Source: Bacteroidales bacterium (GTDB lineage Bacteria; Bacteroidota; Bacteroidia; Bacteroidales; Marinilabiliaceae). From it: a stretch of DNA of 13,453 nucleotides. Position numbers and translations under genes: made by a program. Numbering within the stretch: position 1 is the stretch's first letter; each line of letters opens with the position of its first letter. The stretch covers positions 1 through 13,453 of the forward strand of contig SFOL01000046.1 in the NCBI GenBank assembly GCA_004552385.1, read 5' to 3'. Shown piece after piece: positions 1 to 7,217 of the stretch. The notes under the pieces are model-generated. The model was not told the origin of the DNA, made no database searches, and saw only the letters and a list, made by a program, of their open reading frames with translations.

Positions 1-11
1 TAGTGCAATTT

Positions 12-43
12 TTAAAATATTAATCATAAAGAACGCAAGCAAA
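12..43 (-). promoter_or_regulatory. Possible Bacteroidota-type promoter reading out of the left edge
   Basis: On the minus strand a TTTG (plus 40-43 as CAAA) is followed after 20 nt by TATTTTAA (plus 12-19). This is a partial match to the Bacteroidota -33 TTTG / -7 TAnnTTTG promoter. The surrounding 60 bp are AT-rich, unlike the GC-rich genes nearby. It would drive a leftward gene lying outside the window, just past the terminator at 99-146. The last two bases of the -7 box do not match, so this is only a candidate. Confidence 0.3.
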
Positions 44-98
44 GTCGTTTTATTGTCAAGTCGGCATGATAAAAACGCCAAGAGGACGGAATGGCGGA

Positions 99-146
99 AA
101 AAGGGGCGGGCGGGATGTCGATGAAGACACTCCGCCCGCCTCTTTT
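99..146 (-). terminator. Intrinsic terminator of the CD225-DUF2752 unit, possibly bidirectional
   Basis: Bases 99-114 pair with 131-146 in a 16-bp stem with two G-U pairs and a GC-rich core, around a 16-nt loop. Read on the minus strand, the hairpin lies 45 bp past the DUF2752 stop codon and ends in a run of T (complement of the A run at 98-102). Read on the plus strand it is followed by TCTTTTA, so it may also stop rightward transcription. Nothing else is seen in 1-190 except the possible promoter at 12-43. Confidence 0.7.
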
Positions 147-190
147 ACTGTAATCAAGACCATGCTGTCATGCGGCACGGCCAAAGAAAA

Positions 191-565
191 TCACCAACCA
201 GCCACATTGCGGGCCACCCACCACAGAAGGGCTACGGCCGTAAAAAGAGACATGAATAACCGCGAATTAACCGCCATATAGAGCCTCTGGAGCTTCACCC
301 TGCAAACCGCCGCAAAAAGACACAGGAGCACGAACGGCAGCGAGAGGACGAGCAGGGCGTTGTAACGGAACGCCGTAGCAAAATCAAGATGAAGCAGACT
401 ATGTATGGCCCTCTGAGAGCCGCACCCCGGGCACTTGAACCCCGTCATCATAAGAAACGGGCAATGCGGAAAGAGACCAGACCTGGCGGGGTCAAACATG
501 AAATAGACACACGCCAGGCCCGCCAGAAGAGCCAAAGAGACTGCTAAGATCGCAATGCGGCCCAC
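191..565 (-). CDS. DUF2752 family small membrane protein
   Basis: This 124-residue protein has the DUF2752 signature: FPHCPF at residues 32-37, then TGFKCPGCGSQRA at 41-53, then a segment of the type seen after the cysteine motif in this family (LDFATAFRYN, 60-69). Three hydrophobic helices are visible at about 4-24, 68-90 and 100-120, so it should sit in the inner membrane. The CPGCG motif could bind a metal or act in redox chemistry, but the family function is not known to me. The start is a GTG (565-563) that directly follows the TAG stop of the CD225 gene with no spacer. This implies translational coupling. The next ATG, at residue 23, would remove the first helix, so GTG is preferred. 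Confidence 0.85.
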   Translation of the reverse strand: MGRIAILAVSLALLAGLACVYFMFDPARSGLFPHCPFLMMTGFKCPGCGSQRAIHSLLHLDFATAFRYNALLVLSLPFVLLCLFAAVCRVKLQRLYMAVNSRLFMSLFTAVALLWWVARNVAGW

Positions 566-838
566 CTATCCGAATATGAGAGGCAGCACAATCGTAAACA
601 AGAGCGCCAAAACGTAGACCACCACGCCGGAAATAGCACTGGCGAGAGCCCAATTCCGAGCCGACTTGCTCGCCCTCTCAGCCTCGGGATAGAGACCTTG
701 GGAGTAAAACGAGCTTACCCGGGTCGCCTTCACGATGGAGACGATGCCAAAGGGCCAGCAGCAGAAAATGGTGGTGAGGATTGCGACAGCCATATAGGTT
801 GATGGCATGGGCGGCCTCTCAGAGTTGATGTTTTCCAT
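566..838 (-). CDS. CD225/dispanin family membrane protein
   Basis: This 90-residue protein has a short Pro-containing N-terminal tail, a first membrane segment at about 14-36 with the family-typical CCWPFGIVSIVKA at 26-38, a loop (SFYSQGLY...AERASKSAR, about 43-61), and a second membrane segment at about 63-88. This is the CD225/dispanin fold (related to interferon-induced IFITM proteins by family), common in Bacteroidota with no established bacterial role. The start is the ATG at 838-836; the reading frame extends upstream to a GTG at 883, but that extension is charged and not family-like. It is the first gene of a two-gene unit with the DUF2752 gene, whose GTG start abuts this stop codon. 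The two small membrane proteins may act together (inference). Confidence 0.87.
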   Translation of the reverse strand: MENINSERPPMPSTYMAVAILTTIFCCWPFGIVSIVKATRVSSFYSQGLYPEAERASKSARNWALASAISGVVVYVLALLFTIVLPLIFG

Positions 839-1046
839 AATGTATGTGTAAATTGATTCGCTCTGTTTACGGCAGGCTCGCACCTTTTGTTTCCATAAAG
901 TGGGAAATCAACGCGTGCTTAAGCATAAAATGCGGTATATGATTTTTGTTTTTAAATCTGATATATAGCGTTGTGGCACAGTATTTGCATAATTATATAC
1001 AGGTGATTTTTCATAGTTTTAGAGTTTTATTTGGTTTAATGATTTC

Positions 1047-1084
1047 CGTCGGCGAGTTGTGAAACTCGCCGGCGTTTTTTTTTT
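1047..1084 (+). terminator. Strong intrinsic terminator on the plus strand with no upstream gene
   Basis: Bases 1047-1058 pair with 1063-1074 in a 12-bp stem (one G-U pair) around the loop GTGA, followed directly by ten T (1075-1084). This is a textbook rho-independent terminator. It points rightward, but no plus-strand gene lies upstream in the window. It may end a small RNA started in the AT-rich region 885-1000, or block rightward transcription into the 3' side of the MATE gene. On the minus strand the hairpin is followed by GAAATC, so it does not serve the MATE gene. Confidence 0.8.
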
Positions 1085-1130
1085 AGCGGGCATCAGAGGA
1101 TGAGAGAGAGAACCGAGTAACAGAAAAAAA

Positions 1131-1181
1131 TTCCCCAAGAGGCACGGAAGTGTAAAAACTTAACCACGGACTACTTGGGAA
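1131..1181. other. Possible folded RNA or DNA element
   Basis: TTCCCCAAG (1131-1139) and CTTGGGAA (1174-1181) are complementary apart from one extra C. They enclose a small inner stem, AAGT (1148-1151) with ACTT (1158-1161). The arrangement could be an outer stem with an inner hairpin. It lies between the orphan terminator and the MATE 3' end. It matches no RNA family I recognise and could be chance. Confidence 0.25.
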
Positions 1182-1234
1182 ACGCCCATACGACCTACAA
1201 CAGATGTTAGACGGCAAAAGACGGGCACTCATCC

Positions 1235-1272
1235 AATCCGCCCCCGCCTTGAGTACAAGGCGGGGGCGGATT
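1235..1272 (-). terminator. 17-bp inverted repeat downstream of the MATE gene
   Basis: Bases 1235-1251 are the exact reverse complement of 1256-1272, with a 4-nt loop (AGTA). The core is very GC-rich. It begins 26 bp past the MATE stop codon, so it probably ends the ClC-SPOR-MATE transcript or protects its 3' end. No proper T run follows on the minus strand (GGATGAG), and on the plus strand only TTAATA follows, so it is not a classical intrinsic terminator. Confidence 0.5.
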
Positions 1273-1297
1273 TAATACTCAGCGCGAGACAAAGAAA

Positions 1298-2632
1298 TCA
1301 CGCAAGCTCGCGACGCGAGATACGGAAATAGGCAGCAAGGACAAGAGCACCCGTCACAGCCCATGAGACGGGGTAGACCGACATAAGGCCCGCATAAGTC
1401 GGGAAGACGGGGAAGACGAAGAAAACCCACGCGAGGCGCAAGAGGCACGTGCCGAAGATTGTCATCACGGCAGGCAACGCGGAATGCCCCATGCCGCGGA
1501 GTACGGAACCTCCGACCTCATAGCTGCAGGCGATTACCTGAGTGAGAAGAGTGATGTGAATTCGCTCAGAAGCGAAAGCAAAGACCGCAGGATCGTTCGA
1601 GAAAAACGAGACGAAAAAACCGTCAAAGACGGTTATGACGACATTGCACACAAAAGTTGACGCCACCGCCATGAGCATACAGAGGCGGAAAACACGACGG
1701 CAGCGCTCCTTTTGCCCCGCGCCAAAGTTCTGCCCGACGAACGTCACCGCCGCCCCGCAGAAGGCGGACATCACAAAATAACAGAACTGCTCGTAGGTGA
1801 GCGACGCCGCAGAACCGCCCATAGCCGCAGAGCCAAAACTGTTCACAGAGCTCTGTATGACGACGTTGGAGAGCGAAAAGACCATGCCTTGAACGCCCGT
1901 GGGCACACCGATCTGCAACATCTTGCGGAACTCGCTCCAATGAATGGCCAGTTTGCGCGGCTGAAGCCGGAACGCCCCCTCCTCATGCAGAAGTATATAA
2001 ACGACCATGGCCGCGTTAACCATGTTGGCGGCAACGGTGGCTATGGCCACGCCGTCGACACTCATGCCGAAGCCGACCACGAGAATAAGGTTCAAGACCG
2101 TGTTCACCACGCCCGAGATGACGAGGCAGTAAAACGGCCGACGCGTGTCTCCCATGCTACGGAGGATTGACGCGCCGAAGTTGAACACCATAATAAACGG
2201 CATCCCGCAAAAGTATATTCGCAAATAGAGAGTGGCAAGGTCTATGACGTTGGCGGGCGTGCCCATGAGCTCAAGGATGGGGCGAGCCACGCATAGGCCA
2301 AGCAGCATCAGCGCGAATCCGCTGGCTACGGCTACGATGCCAGAGGTGGCAACAGCCCGCCTGACGCCGTCGTGGTTGTTCTGACCTATATGATTGGCGA
2401 TGACGACATTGGCACCCATGGAGATGCCGACGAAAAGGTTGATCAGCAGGTTGATGACGGGCGAGTTGCTGCCCACAGCCGCCAGAGCCTCGCTGGACGC
2501 GTAGTGGCCGACGACGGCGACATCGACCGCATTAAAGAGCTGCTGGAGTACACTGCTGGCGGCCAAAGGTATGGCGAAGAGCAGAATCTTGCGCCCGAGG
2601 GGGCCGTGCAACATATCAATCTTCTGAGACAT
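1298..2632 (-). CDS. MATE family multidrug/sodium-type efflux transporter
   Basis: This 444-residue integral membrane protein has the family-typical length and about 12 hydrophobic segments. It is built as two MatE repeats, at about residues 15-175 and 240-400. Recognisable family features are LFNAVDVAVVGH at 32-43, GDTRRP at 161-166 after helix 4, GQNFGAGQ at 300-307, and RGMGHS at 379-384. Proteins of this family exchange cationic drugs or metabolites for Na+ or H+ across the inner membrane; the substrate cannot be read from the sequence. The start is the ATG at 2632-2630. It follows the SPOR-domain gene by 53 bp on the same strand and is the last gene of the likely three-gene unit. I do not assign a specific symbol such as norM or dinF. 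Confidence 0.93.
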   Translation of the reverse strand: MSQKIDMLHGPLGRKILLFAIPLAASSVLQQLFNAVDVAVVGHYASSEALAAVGSNSPVINLLINLFVGISMGANVVIANHIGQNNHDGVRRAVATSGIVAVASGFALMLLGLCVARPILELMGTPANVIDLATLYLRIYFCGMPFIMVFNFGASILRSMGDTRRPFYCLVISGVVNTVLNLILVVGFGMSVDGVAIATVAANMVNAAMVVYILLHEEGAFRLQPRKLAIHWSEFRKMLQIGVPTGVQGMVFSLSNVVIQSSVNSFGSAAMGGSAASLTYEQFCYFVMSAFCGAAVTFVGQNFGAGQKERCRRVFRLCMLMAVASTFVCNVVITVFDGFFVSFFSNDPAVFAFASERIHITLLTQVIACSYEVGGSVLRGMGHSALPAVMTIFGTCLLRLAWVFFVFPVFPTYAGLMSVYPVSWAVTGALVLAAYFRISRRELA

Positions 2633-2685
2633 GGCAGAGAAGCGTCATTTTTTTACGGAGCTAACAGGAGGGAGCGCAGACGCGG

Positions 2686-5145
2686 CTATTCAGCCCTCAC
2701 GGCGAAAGCGCCAGTGAAACCGGCCTTACGGGCGACGGCTATGTCGGCCTCAGCCTCGGCGGCAGAGCCATACGCGCCGTAGTAATAACGCGTTATGCCC
2801 CGCTCGGATATAAACACAGAGGACACTTTAGCAGCATCGGGCAGAGCCTTGAGAGCCGCTGGCGGACGCTTGAAAGCCCCGAGCTGTATGCGAAATGGCT
2901 TATGGCCGTCGGCAGTATCGCCGTCTTGGCGCAGATCCGTGGCGTCAGCGGCATCGGGCTGCACGGCGGCTGAGGATGCGGCATCCTCCGTGGGCGAAGT
3001 GGGTTGCTCCTCCGCCTGCTGAGCAGGGACTGCTTCGGGCTCGTCGGCGGCGGGAAGGCTCACTCCGCCGGCGGCATCGGACGCGGGGAGCGGGAAAGAG
3101 CCATCGGCATGGACGGCGTAGCGCTGCATGCACTTGACGAGTGACGAGACGGCTCGCCGCTTGGAGGCTATGAGGGCGTCGCGCTTGTCGGCCTCGGGGC
3201 TGGCGACGTCGTCGGGCGCGATGGAGGCGATGGAGGCTCGCGCCTTAGCATGTAGCTCGGCGAGTTCGGACGAGTCATAACCTCCAAGGGTGGCAAGGAT
3301 TACACGGTATTTAGCCTCGTAGACGGACACGAGCCGGTCGTAGGCGTCGGAGGCGAGCCTTGCCGCCGCCATTCGGTAGGCGTCCGCTTTGCCCACGAGG
3401 GCCGCGGCATCCTCATCGGTAGTCTCCGGGCTGAGGGCTGAAGCGTCGAGCTTGCGGGCCTCGAGCGACACGATGTTGGCCCATGCGAGCATGCTGTCCT
3501 GCTCTTGTATGATAGAGCGCTGCTGAGCCGTGAACAGGTTCATGACGTCTTCATCCTCATCAGCATGCGCGTCGCGGAAGAAGACCGGCGAAAAGACAGA
3601 GAAGCGGCCGGGGCGAAGCCAGCTGGTGCCCGTCAGTTTGGGCGCATTGCGGTTGACGACCTTGATTTTTGCAAGGGGTGTGTACGTTCCCTCAGCCACA
3701 AGGCGTGTGATATGCTCAATCTCCTCGTTGCGAGCGGCTTCGGCCTTTTCGGCTATCTCGTCTTCGAGAGTGTAGATGCTTCTTTCAGTCTTAAGGAGGT
3801 CTTGCAACTTTGCGTTTCGCTCGATGCTCGACGCGAGGCTCATGAACTCCTTGCGCTGTGCGGCCATAAGCGCGACGAGCGAGTCTTTCTCCGCTGTCGC
3901 GTTTGCCACCTGCCTGTAAGTCCGCGCCGCCTGCGCGCTGCGGAAGTGCTCCCACTGCGTGTAGGTGAGCGAATCGCACACTTGGAAGCGGAAAGCGGCG
4001 CGTGGTGCGAAAGACCGGTCTCTTACCATTGTCCGCCTCTCGGAGTCTTGGACGTGCGAGGTGGGAGTCAGCTGCGGGTCTTGTGCGAGCGCCAACGCGT
4101 TTTGGATGTCAGCGGTGGAGCGTGCTGTGGAGCGGACCGGGATGGCAGACCAGTCAATCTCGTAGACCATGACGCTGTCGGTGCCAGCCACTTCGCGGTC
4201 GGAGGCGAACCATGCCCTGCCGTTGAACTCGTCGGGCATGAAGAGGAAGTCGTCGAAAGCCGAGTTGAAAGGCACACCCATGTTGACGGGCGACGAGAAT
4301 GTGCGCGTCTCGGGGTCGTAGGTGGTTCGATATATGTCATAACCGCCCATTCCCCCGGGTCTGTCGGAGGCGAAGTAGACTGTCACGCCATCGGTCATGA
4401 GAACCGGCGTTATGTCATTCCATTCCCCATCGAGTCCTCTCAAAGCGGTCATGTCGCCCCACCCGCCAATGAGCTTCTCCATCTTCATCAGTCTTTCGAA
4501 GCCGTCTTCGGCGGGGAGTGAGAAATAGACGGCATCGGCGCGCTCGGTCATGTACATCACGCCGTCGGGGTCGATGTCCGACTGGAAGAATCGGGAGTTG
4601 GCGCAGACAGAGCCGCACTCCTTTCCGGCGGCATAGGCCTTGGTGACGGAGCGACGCGGCAGGCAAGTCTTACCCGCCACGCGGAGCCCGAATATTCTGC
4701 CCGCCAAGGCGACGGAAGATTGGCACTCGGCGTCGTAGCGCTCGGCAAGCGCGGCGAGGCTGTCCACCTTGCACGTCTGGCGGAACTTGGCGAGGGCCGA
4801 CCTGGCCTGGTCATACTCACACTGCAGCTGGTAGGCTCGGCCTATGTAGAGGTTGGCGTCGGCCTTGCGGAACCCGCGGAGCTGGGCGAGGTGCAGACGG
4901 CGTAAAGCGTCATCGAGGTTTCGCCCGGTCATGGCCTCGGCTGCTCCGAAATAGAAATTGAACTTGGCGTCGCGGTCGTAGGCGTCGGCGCACGCGGCGA
5001 GCCGCTCACGAGCCTGGGCGTAACGGCCGCCATCAAAAAGGTCAACACCCTGGGCAAAGCCGGCCGAGCCTTGCGCGAGTGACGCCAAAGGCGCGACGGA
5101 CAAGGCCAAGGCGGCCAGAGCGAGGCGCATATTGATGTTTTTCAT
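2686..5145 (-). CDS. Periplasmic TPR / PD40 / SPOR-domain cell-envelope protein
   Basis: This protein has 819 residues from the ATG at 5145; the frame extends to a TTG at 5151, but MKNIN gives a normal signal peptide start. Residues 1-24 form a Sec signal peptide ending ASLAQ, with no lipobox cysteine. Residues 29-143 look like TPR helices. PD40/WD40-like blades include ASDRPGGMGGYDIY at 259-272 and FASDRE at 313-318. A Lys/Glu-rich helical region, probably coiled coil, covers about 398-480. A further helical stretch leads to an acidic, Ala/Pro-rich linker at about 685-748. The C-terminus (749-819) is a SPOR domain, with FRIQLGAF at 751-758 and YYYGAYGSAAEAE at 787-799. SPOR domains bind glycan strands stripped of stem peptides, usually at division sites. 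The layout recalls TPR-PD40-OmpA proteins of the T9SS/gliding type, with SPOR in place of OmpA. The exact role is unknown. Confidence 0.85.
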   Translation of the reverse strand: MKNINMRLALAALALSVAPLASLAQGSAGFAQGVDLFDGGRYAQARERLAACADAYDRDAKFNFYFGAAEAMTGRNLDDALRRLHLAQLRGFRKADANLYIGRAYQLQCEYDQARSALAKFRQTCKVDSLAALAERYDAECQSSVALAGRIFGLRVAGKTCLPRRSVTKAYAAGKECGSVCANSRFFQSDIDPDGVMYMTERADAVYFSLPAEDGFERLMKMEKLIGGWGDMTALRGLDGEWNDITPVLMTDGVTVYFASDRPGGMGGYDIYRTTYDPETRTFSSPVNMGVPFNSAFDDFLFMPDEFNGRAWFASDREVAGTDSVMVYEIDWSAIPVRSTARSTADIQNALALAQDPQLTPTSHVQDSERRTMVRDRSFAPRAAFRFQVCDSLTYTQWEHFRSAQAARTYRQVANATAEKDSLVALMAAQRKEFMSLASSIERNAKLQDLLKTERSIYTLEDEIAEKAEAARNEEIEHITRLVAEGTYTPLAKIKVVNRNAPKLTGTSWLRPGRFSVFSPVFFRDAHADEDEDVMNLFTAQQRSIIQEQDSMLAWANIVSLEARKLDASALSPETTDEDAAALVGKADAYRMAAARLASDAYDRLVSVYEAKYRVILATLGGYDSSELAELHAKARASIASIAPDDVASPEADKRDALIASKRRAVSSLVKCMQRYAVHADGSFPLPASDAAGGVSLPAADEPEAVPAQQAEEQPTSPTEDAASSAAVQPDAADATDLRQDGDTADGHKPFRIQLGAFKRPPAALKALPDAAKVSSVFISERGITRYYYGAYGSAAEAEADIAVARKAGFTGAFAVRAE

Positions 5146-5202
5146 TGACAATTTCTTTACTCTCTCTCGCAGGGATGTAAGGCATGCGTCATGCCCGCCC
5201 CC

Positions 5203-7002
5203 CTATTCGTAAGACAAGTGCGTCAGGACCCGCCTGTAGACAGACAGTATTTTGGACTTGGAGACGAAGCCGACATACCTCCGGTGGTCGACGACGGGGA
5301 GGTTCCACGCTCCAGTCTCCTCAAACTTGCCCATGACGGACTCCATGTTCTCGTCGAGGGCTATGAACGCGGGGGGTATGATCATAAGCTCGCGGACGAG
5401 CGTGGAGTCATACTTGGCATGGTCGAACATGATGGAACGGATGTCGTTGAGTGTCACTACGCCTATGAGCTCATCGCGGGCATTGACCACGGGGAAAATA
5501 TTCCGCGCAGATTGTGCCACGAGCTTTACAAGTTGGCCGAGGGTGGCATCACCGCGGATCGGGGCGAAGTCCGTCTCGATGACCTTGTCGAGGTGCATGA
5601 GAGTGAGCACTGTCTTGTCGCGCTCGTGGGTAAGAAGCTCGCCCTTGTCGGCGAGAGGCTTGGTGTAAATGCTCTGCGGCTCGAAGAACGCCATGGTGAC
5701 GTGTGCCAGGGTGGCGGTAATCATAAGCGGCAGCAGGAGCGAATAGCCGTTGGTGATCTCGGCGATGAGGAATATGGCCGTCATGGGCGCATGCATGACG
5801 CCCGCCATGACACCGGCCATCCCGACGAGGGTGAAGTTGGTCACCGGCAGCATCGTCCCGAAAAGGGTATTGAAGCCCTGTGCGAAGAAGAAGCCCGCCA
5901 CGCCGCCCATAAAGAGCGAGGGAGCGAAAGTGCCTCCGACACCACCGGCACCTGTCGTGGCCGCCGTGGCGACCGTCTTGAACAGCAGGATGAGGAGAGC
6001 GAAAATGAGCACCCCGGACGAGGAGCGTCCCAAAATCACCTCGAGCGGTGAGCCGCTTATGAAATCGCCCACGCGGCCTTGGAGCAAGAGGCTGATGGTG
6101 GAATACCCCTCACCATAGAGGGGCGGGAGCAGGAAAATAAGCACGCCAAGGATTGTGCTGCCCACCAGCCACTTGGCCCACGAGTTCTTTATCTGCCCCA
6201 TCTTGCCCTCGGTAAACCACATGGTCCGGGCGAAAAGCAAGGATATTAACCCGGTGAAAACTCCAAGGATGACGTAGAAGGGCAGGTTTGAGAGCTGGAA
6301 GTCGCTGATCCGGCTCATGGAGAACTCGACATCGTTGCCCATGAACCAATACGTGACGGCCGTCGATATGACCGCCGTGAGCATGAGCGGCACCATCGAG
6401 GCCATCGTAAGGTTAAGCATAAGAATCTCGAGCGTGAAGACGACGCCGGCTATAGGAGCCTTGAAGACGCCGGCTATGCCGCCCGCCGCGCCGCAGGCCA
6501 TGAGGAGCGTTACGGTCTTATAGTCGAGCTTAAAAAGCCTTGCGATATTGCTGCCAATGCCGGCTCCGGTAAGCGCGATAGGCGCCTCGGCACCCACCGA
6601 TCCGCCAAACCCTATGGTGAACGAGCTGGTGAGGACGGAAGAGAACACGTGGTGCTTAGGCAGTGAGCTGTCAGTCTGCGAAATGGCGTAAAGAATCTGG
6701 GTGATGCCGTGGCCGAGCTTGCCCTTGATGACGTACTTGACGAGTAGCCACGAGATGAGTATGCCGACGGCGGGGCTTATGAGGAAAAGGAGGTTGAAGT
6801 TGAGGTCGGAGAAGCTGTCGACGAGCGCCTTGACCCAAATGATGGCATGCTTGAGCGTGACGGCCGCGAGACCACTGATAATCCCTATAAGGATGCTGAG
6901 CAGGATGACGAAATAACGTTGGCCAATGCGGGCAATGACCCGTTGACTTGCGCAATCCGCCTTGGACTGCACCCTGCTAATCATGTTATCAATAAACGAC
7001 AT
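5203..7002 (-). CDS. ClC family chloride channel/transporter with C-terminal CBS pair
   Basis: This protein has 599 residues from the ATG at 7002; an upstream TTG at 7038 is less likely. The ClC membrane core spans about 28-440. The gating-glutamate motif is GAEAP at 137-141 (Glu139, equivalent to Glu148 of E. coli ClcA). GTFAP at 357-361 matches the GxFxP anion-site motif, and Tyr446 sits where the central tyrosine is expected. The selectivity segment reads GHGIT (97-101) instead of GSGIP, and the inner proton-path glutamate (ClcA Glu203) aligns with Ile193 in FTLEI. Two CBS domains follow, at about 465-530 and 535-595, and probably bind adenine nucleotides. The protein sits in the inner membrane. 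Whether it is a channel or an H+/Cl- exchanger is open; the Ile193 substitution argues against classical coupling. It is the first gene of the minus-strand unit, and the SPOR-protein gene follows after 57 bp. Confidence 0.93.
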   Translation of the reverse strand: MSFIDNMISRVQSKADCASQRVIARIGQRYFVILLSILIGIISGLAAVTLKHAIIWVKALVDSFSDLNFNLLFLISPAVGILISWLLVKYVIKGKLGHGITQILYAISQTDSSLPKHHVFSSVLTSSFTIGFGGSVGAEAPIALTGAGIGSNIARLFKLDYKTVTLLMACGAAGGIAGVFKAPIAGVVFTLEILMLNLTMASMVPLMLTAVISTAVTYWFMGNDVEFSMSRISDFQLSNLPFYVILGVFTGLISLLFARTMWFTEGKMGQIKNSWAKWLVGSTILGVLIFLLPPLYGEGYSTISLLLQGRVGDFISGSPLEVILGRSSSGVLIFALLILLFKTVATAATTGAGGVGGTFAPSLFMGGVAGFFFAQGFNTLFGTMLPVTNFTLVGMAGVMAGVMHAPMTAIFLIAEITNGYSLLLPLMITATLAHVTMAFFEPQSIYTKPLADKGELLTHERDKTVLTLMHLDKVIETDFAPIRGDATLGQLVKLVAQSARNIFPVVNARDELIGVVTLNDIRSIMFDHAKYDSTLVRELMIIPPAFIALDENMESVMGKFEETGAWNLPVVDHRRYVGFVSKSKILSVYRRVLTHLSYE

Positions 7003-7026
7003 TACTATACAAGGGGAGGTACGCCG

Positions 7027-7034
7027 CGAAGATA
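7027..7034 (-). promoter_or_regulatory. Candidate -7 box for the ClC-SPOR-MATE unit
   Basis: On the minus strand the sequence reads TATCTTCG, a 7-of-8 type match to the Bacteroidota -7 consensus TAnnTTTG. It lies 24 bp upstream of the ClC start codon. A TTTG exists further upstream but only 12 nt away, closer than the usual spacing, so the -33 element is missing or weak. Confidence 0.35.
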
Positions 7035-7195
7035 GCAATCTTTTACCAAAGGAGGAGGGGGGTGCATTGTCCAGGCGAAGAGATACGCATGCGTTGACGT
7101 GAGCCCTCCGGCAAGGGCATCAAAAAAAGCCCAATGGCCGGCCGCGGAACACGCCCCACAGCCCGAGAGGCAAGTCGAAACAGCCCAAATTAGGC

Positions 7196-7203
7196 TATAT
7201 TCG
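7196..7203 (+). promoter_or_regulatory. Candidate -7 box for the men operon
   Basis: TATATTCG matches TAnnTTTG at all but one defined position and lies 14 bp before the menF ATG. This would give a very short leader. No TTTG is seen at the usual upstream distance. The only alternative ATG for menF, at 7260, falls inside a conserved block, so the closeness to the start codon is not resolved by choosing it. Confidence 0.35.
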
Positions 7204-7217
7204 CGCCAAGAAACACT

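Larger units (their letters stand above)
839..1297. other. Gene-free intergenic region, about 460 bp
   Basis: No convincing coding frame is present on either strand. It holds an AT-rich stretch (about 885-1046), a perfect 10-bp palindrome TGCTTAAGCA at 916-925, a strong plus-strand terminator at 1047-1084, a possible folded element at 1131-1181, and a 17-bp inverted repeat at 1235-1272. The promoter of the CD225 gene should lie left of about 1040 on the minus strand, but I could not find a clear TTTG/TAnnTTTG pair. The short plus-strand frame starting at the ATG at 930 gives only 12 residues and is not called. Confidence 0.6.
7003..7217. other. Divergent intergenic region between the ClC gene and the men operon
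   Basis: These 215 bp separate two outward-reading units. They hold a candidate -7 box for each side (7027-7034 minus; 7196-7203 plus), a perfect 10-bp palindrome ACGCATGCGT at 7085-7094 that could be an operator, and two overlapping, mutually exclusive small stems near 7103-7135 (GCCCT/AGGGC and GGGC/GCCC). No coding frame is convincing. Confidence 0.5.

Noticed and set aside
66..281. A 71-codon plus-strand open frame at the left edge
   Set aside because: It runs through the terminator hairpin and into the DUF2752 gene on the other strand, is very basic with no family pattern, and overlaps a well-supported gene.
930..968. A 12-residue plus-strand peptide as a leader peptide before the orphan terminator
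   Set aside because: No ribosome-binding context, no runs of one amino acid and no gene downstream to regulate.
3505..4521. A 338-codon plus-strand open frame opposite the SPOR-domain gene
   Set aside because: It is antisense to a gene with signal peptide, TPR, PD40 and SPOR features. Its composition (many His, Arg, Val, Glu) is what GC-rich reverse-strand reading produces, with no domain.
5181..5195. Small perfect hairpin GGCATG-CGT-CATGCC between the ClC and SPOR genes, as a terminator
   Set aside because: The stem is only 6 bp and no T run follows on the minus strand, so it is unlikely to separate the two genes.
5191..6051. A 286-codon plus-strand frame opposite the ClC 3' half
   Set aside because: Antisense to the CBS and membrane part of the ClC gene; rich in His, Glu and Gly with no domain pattern.
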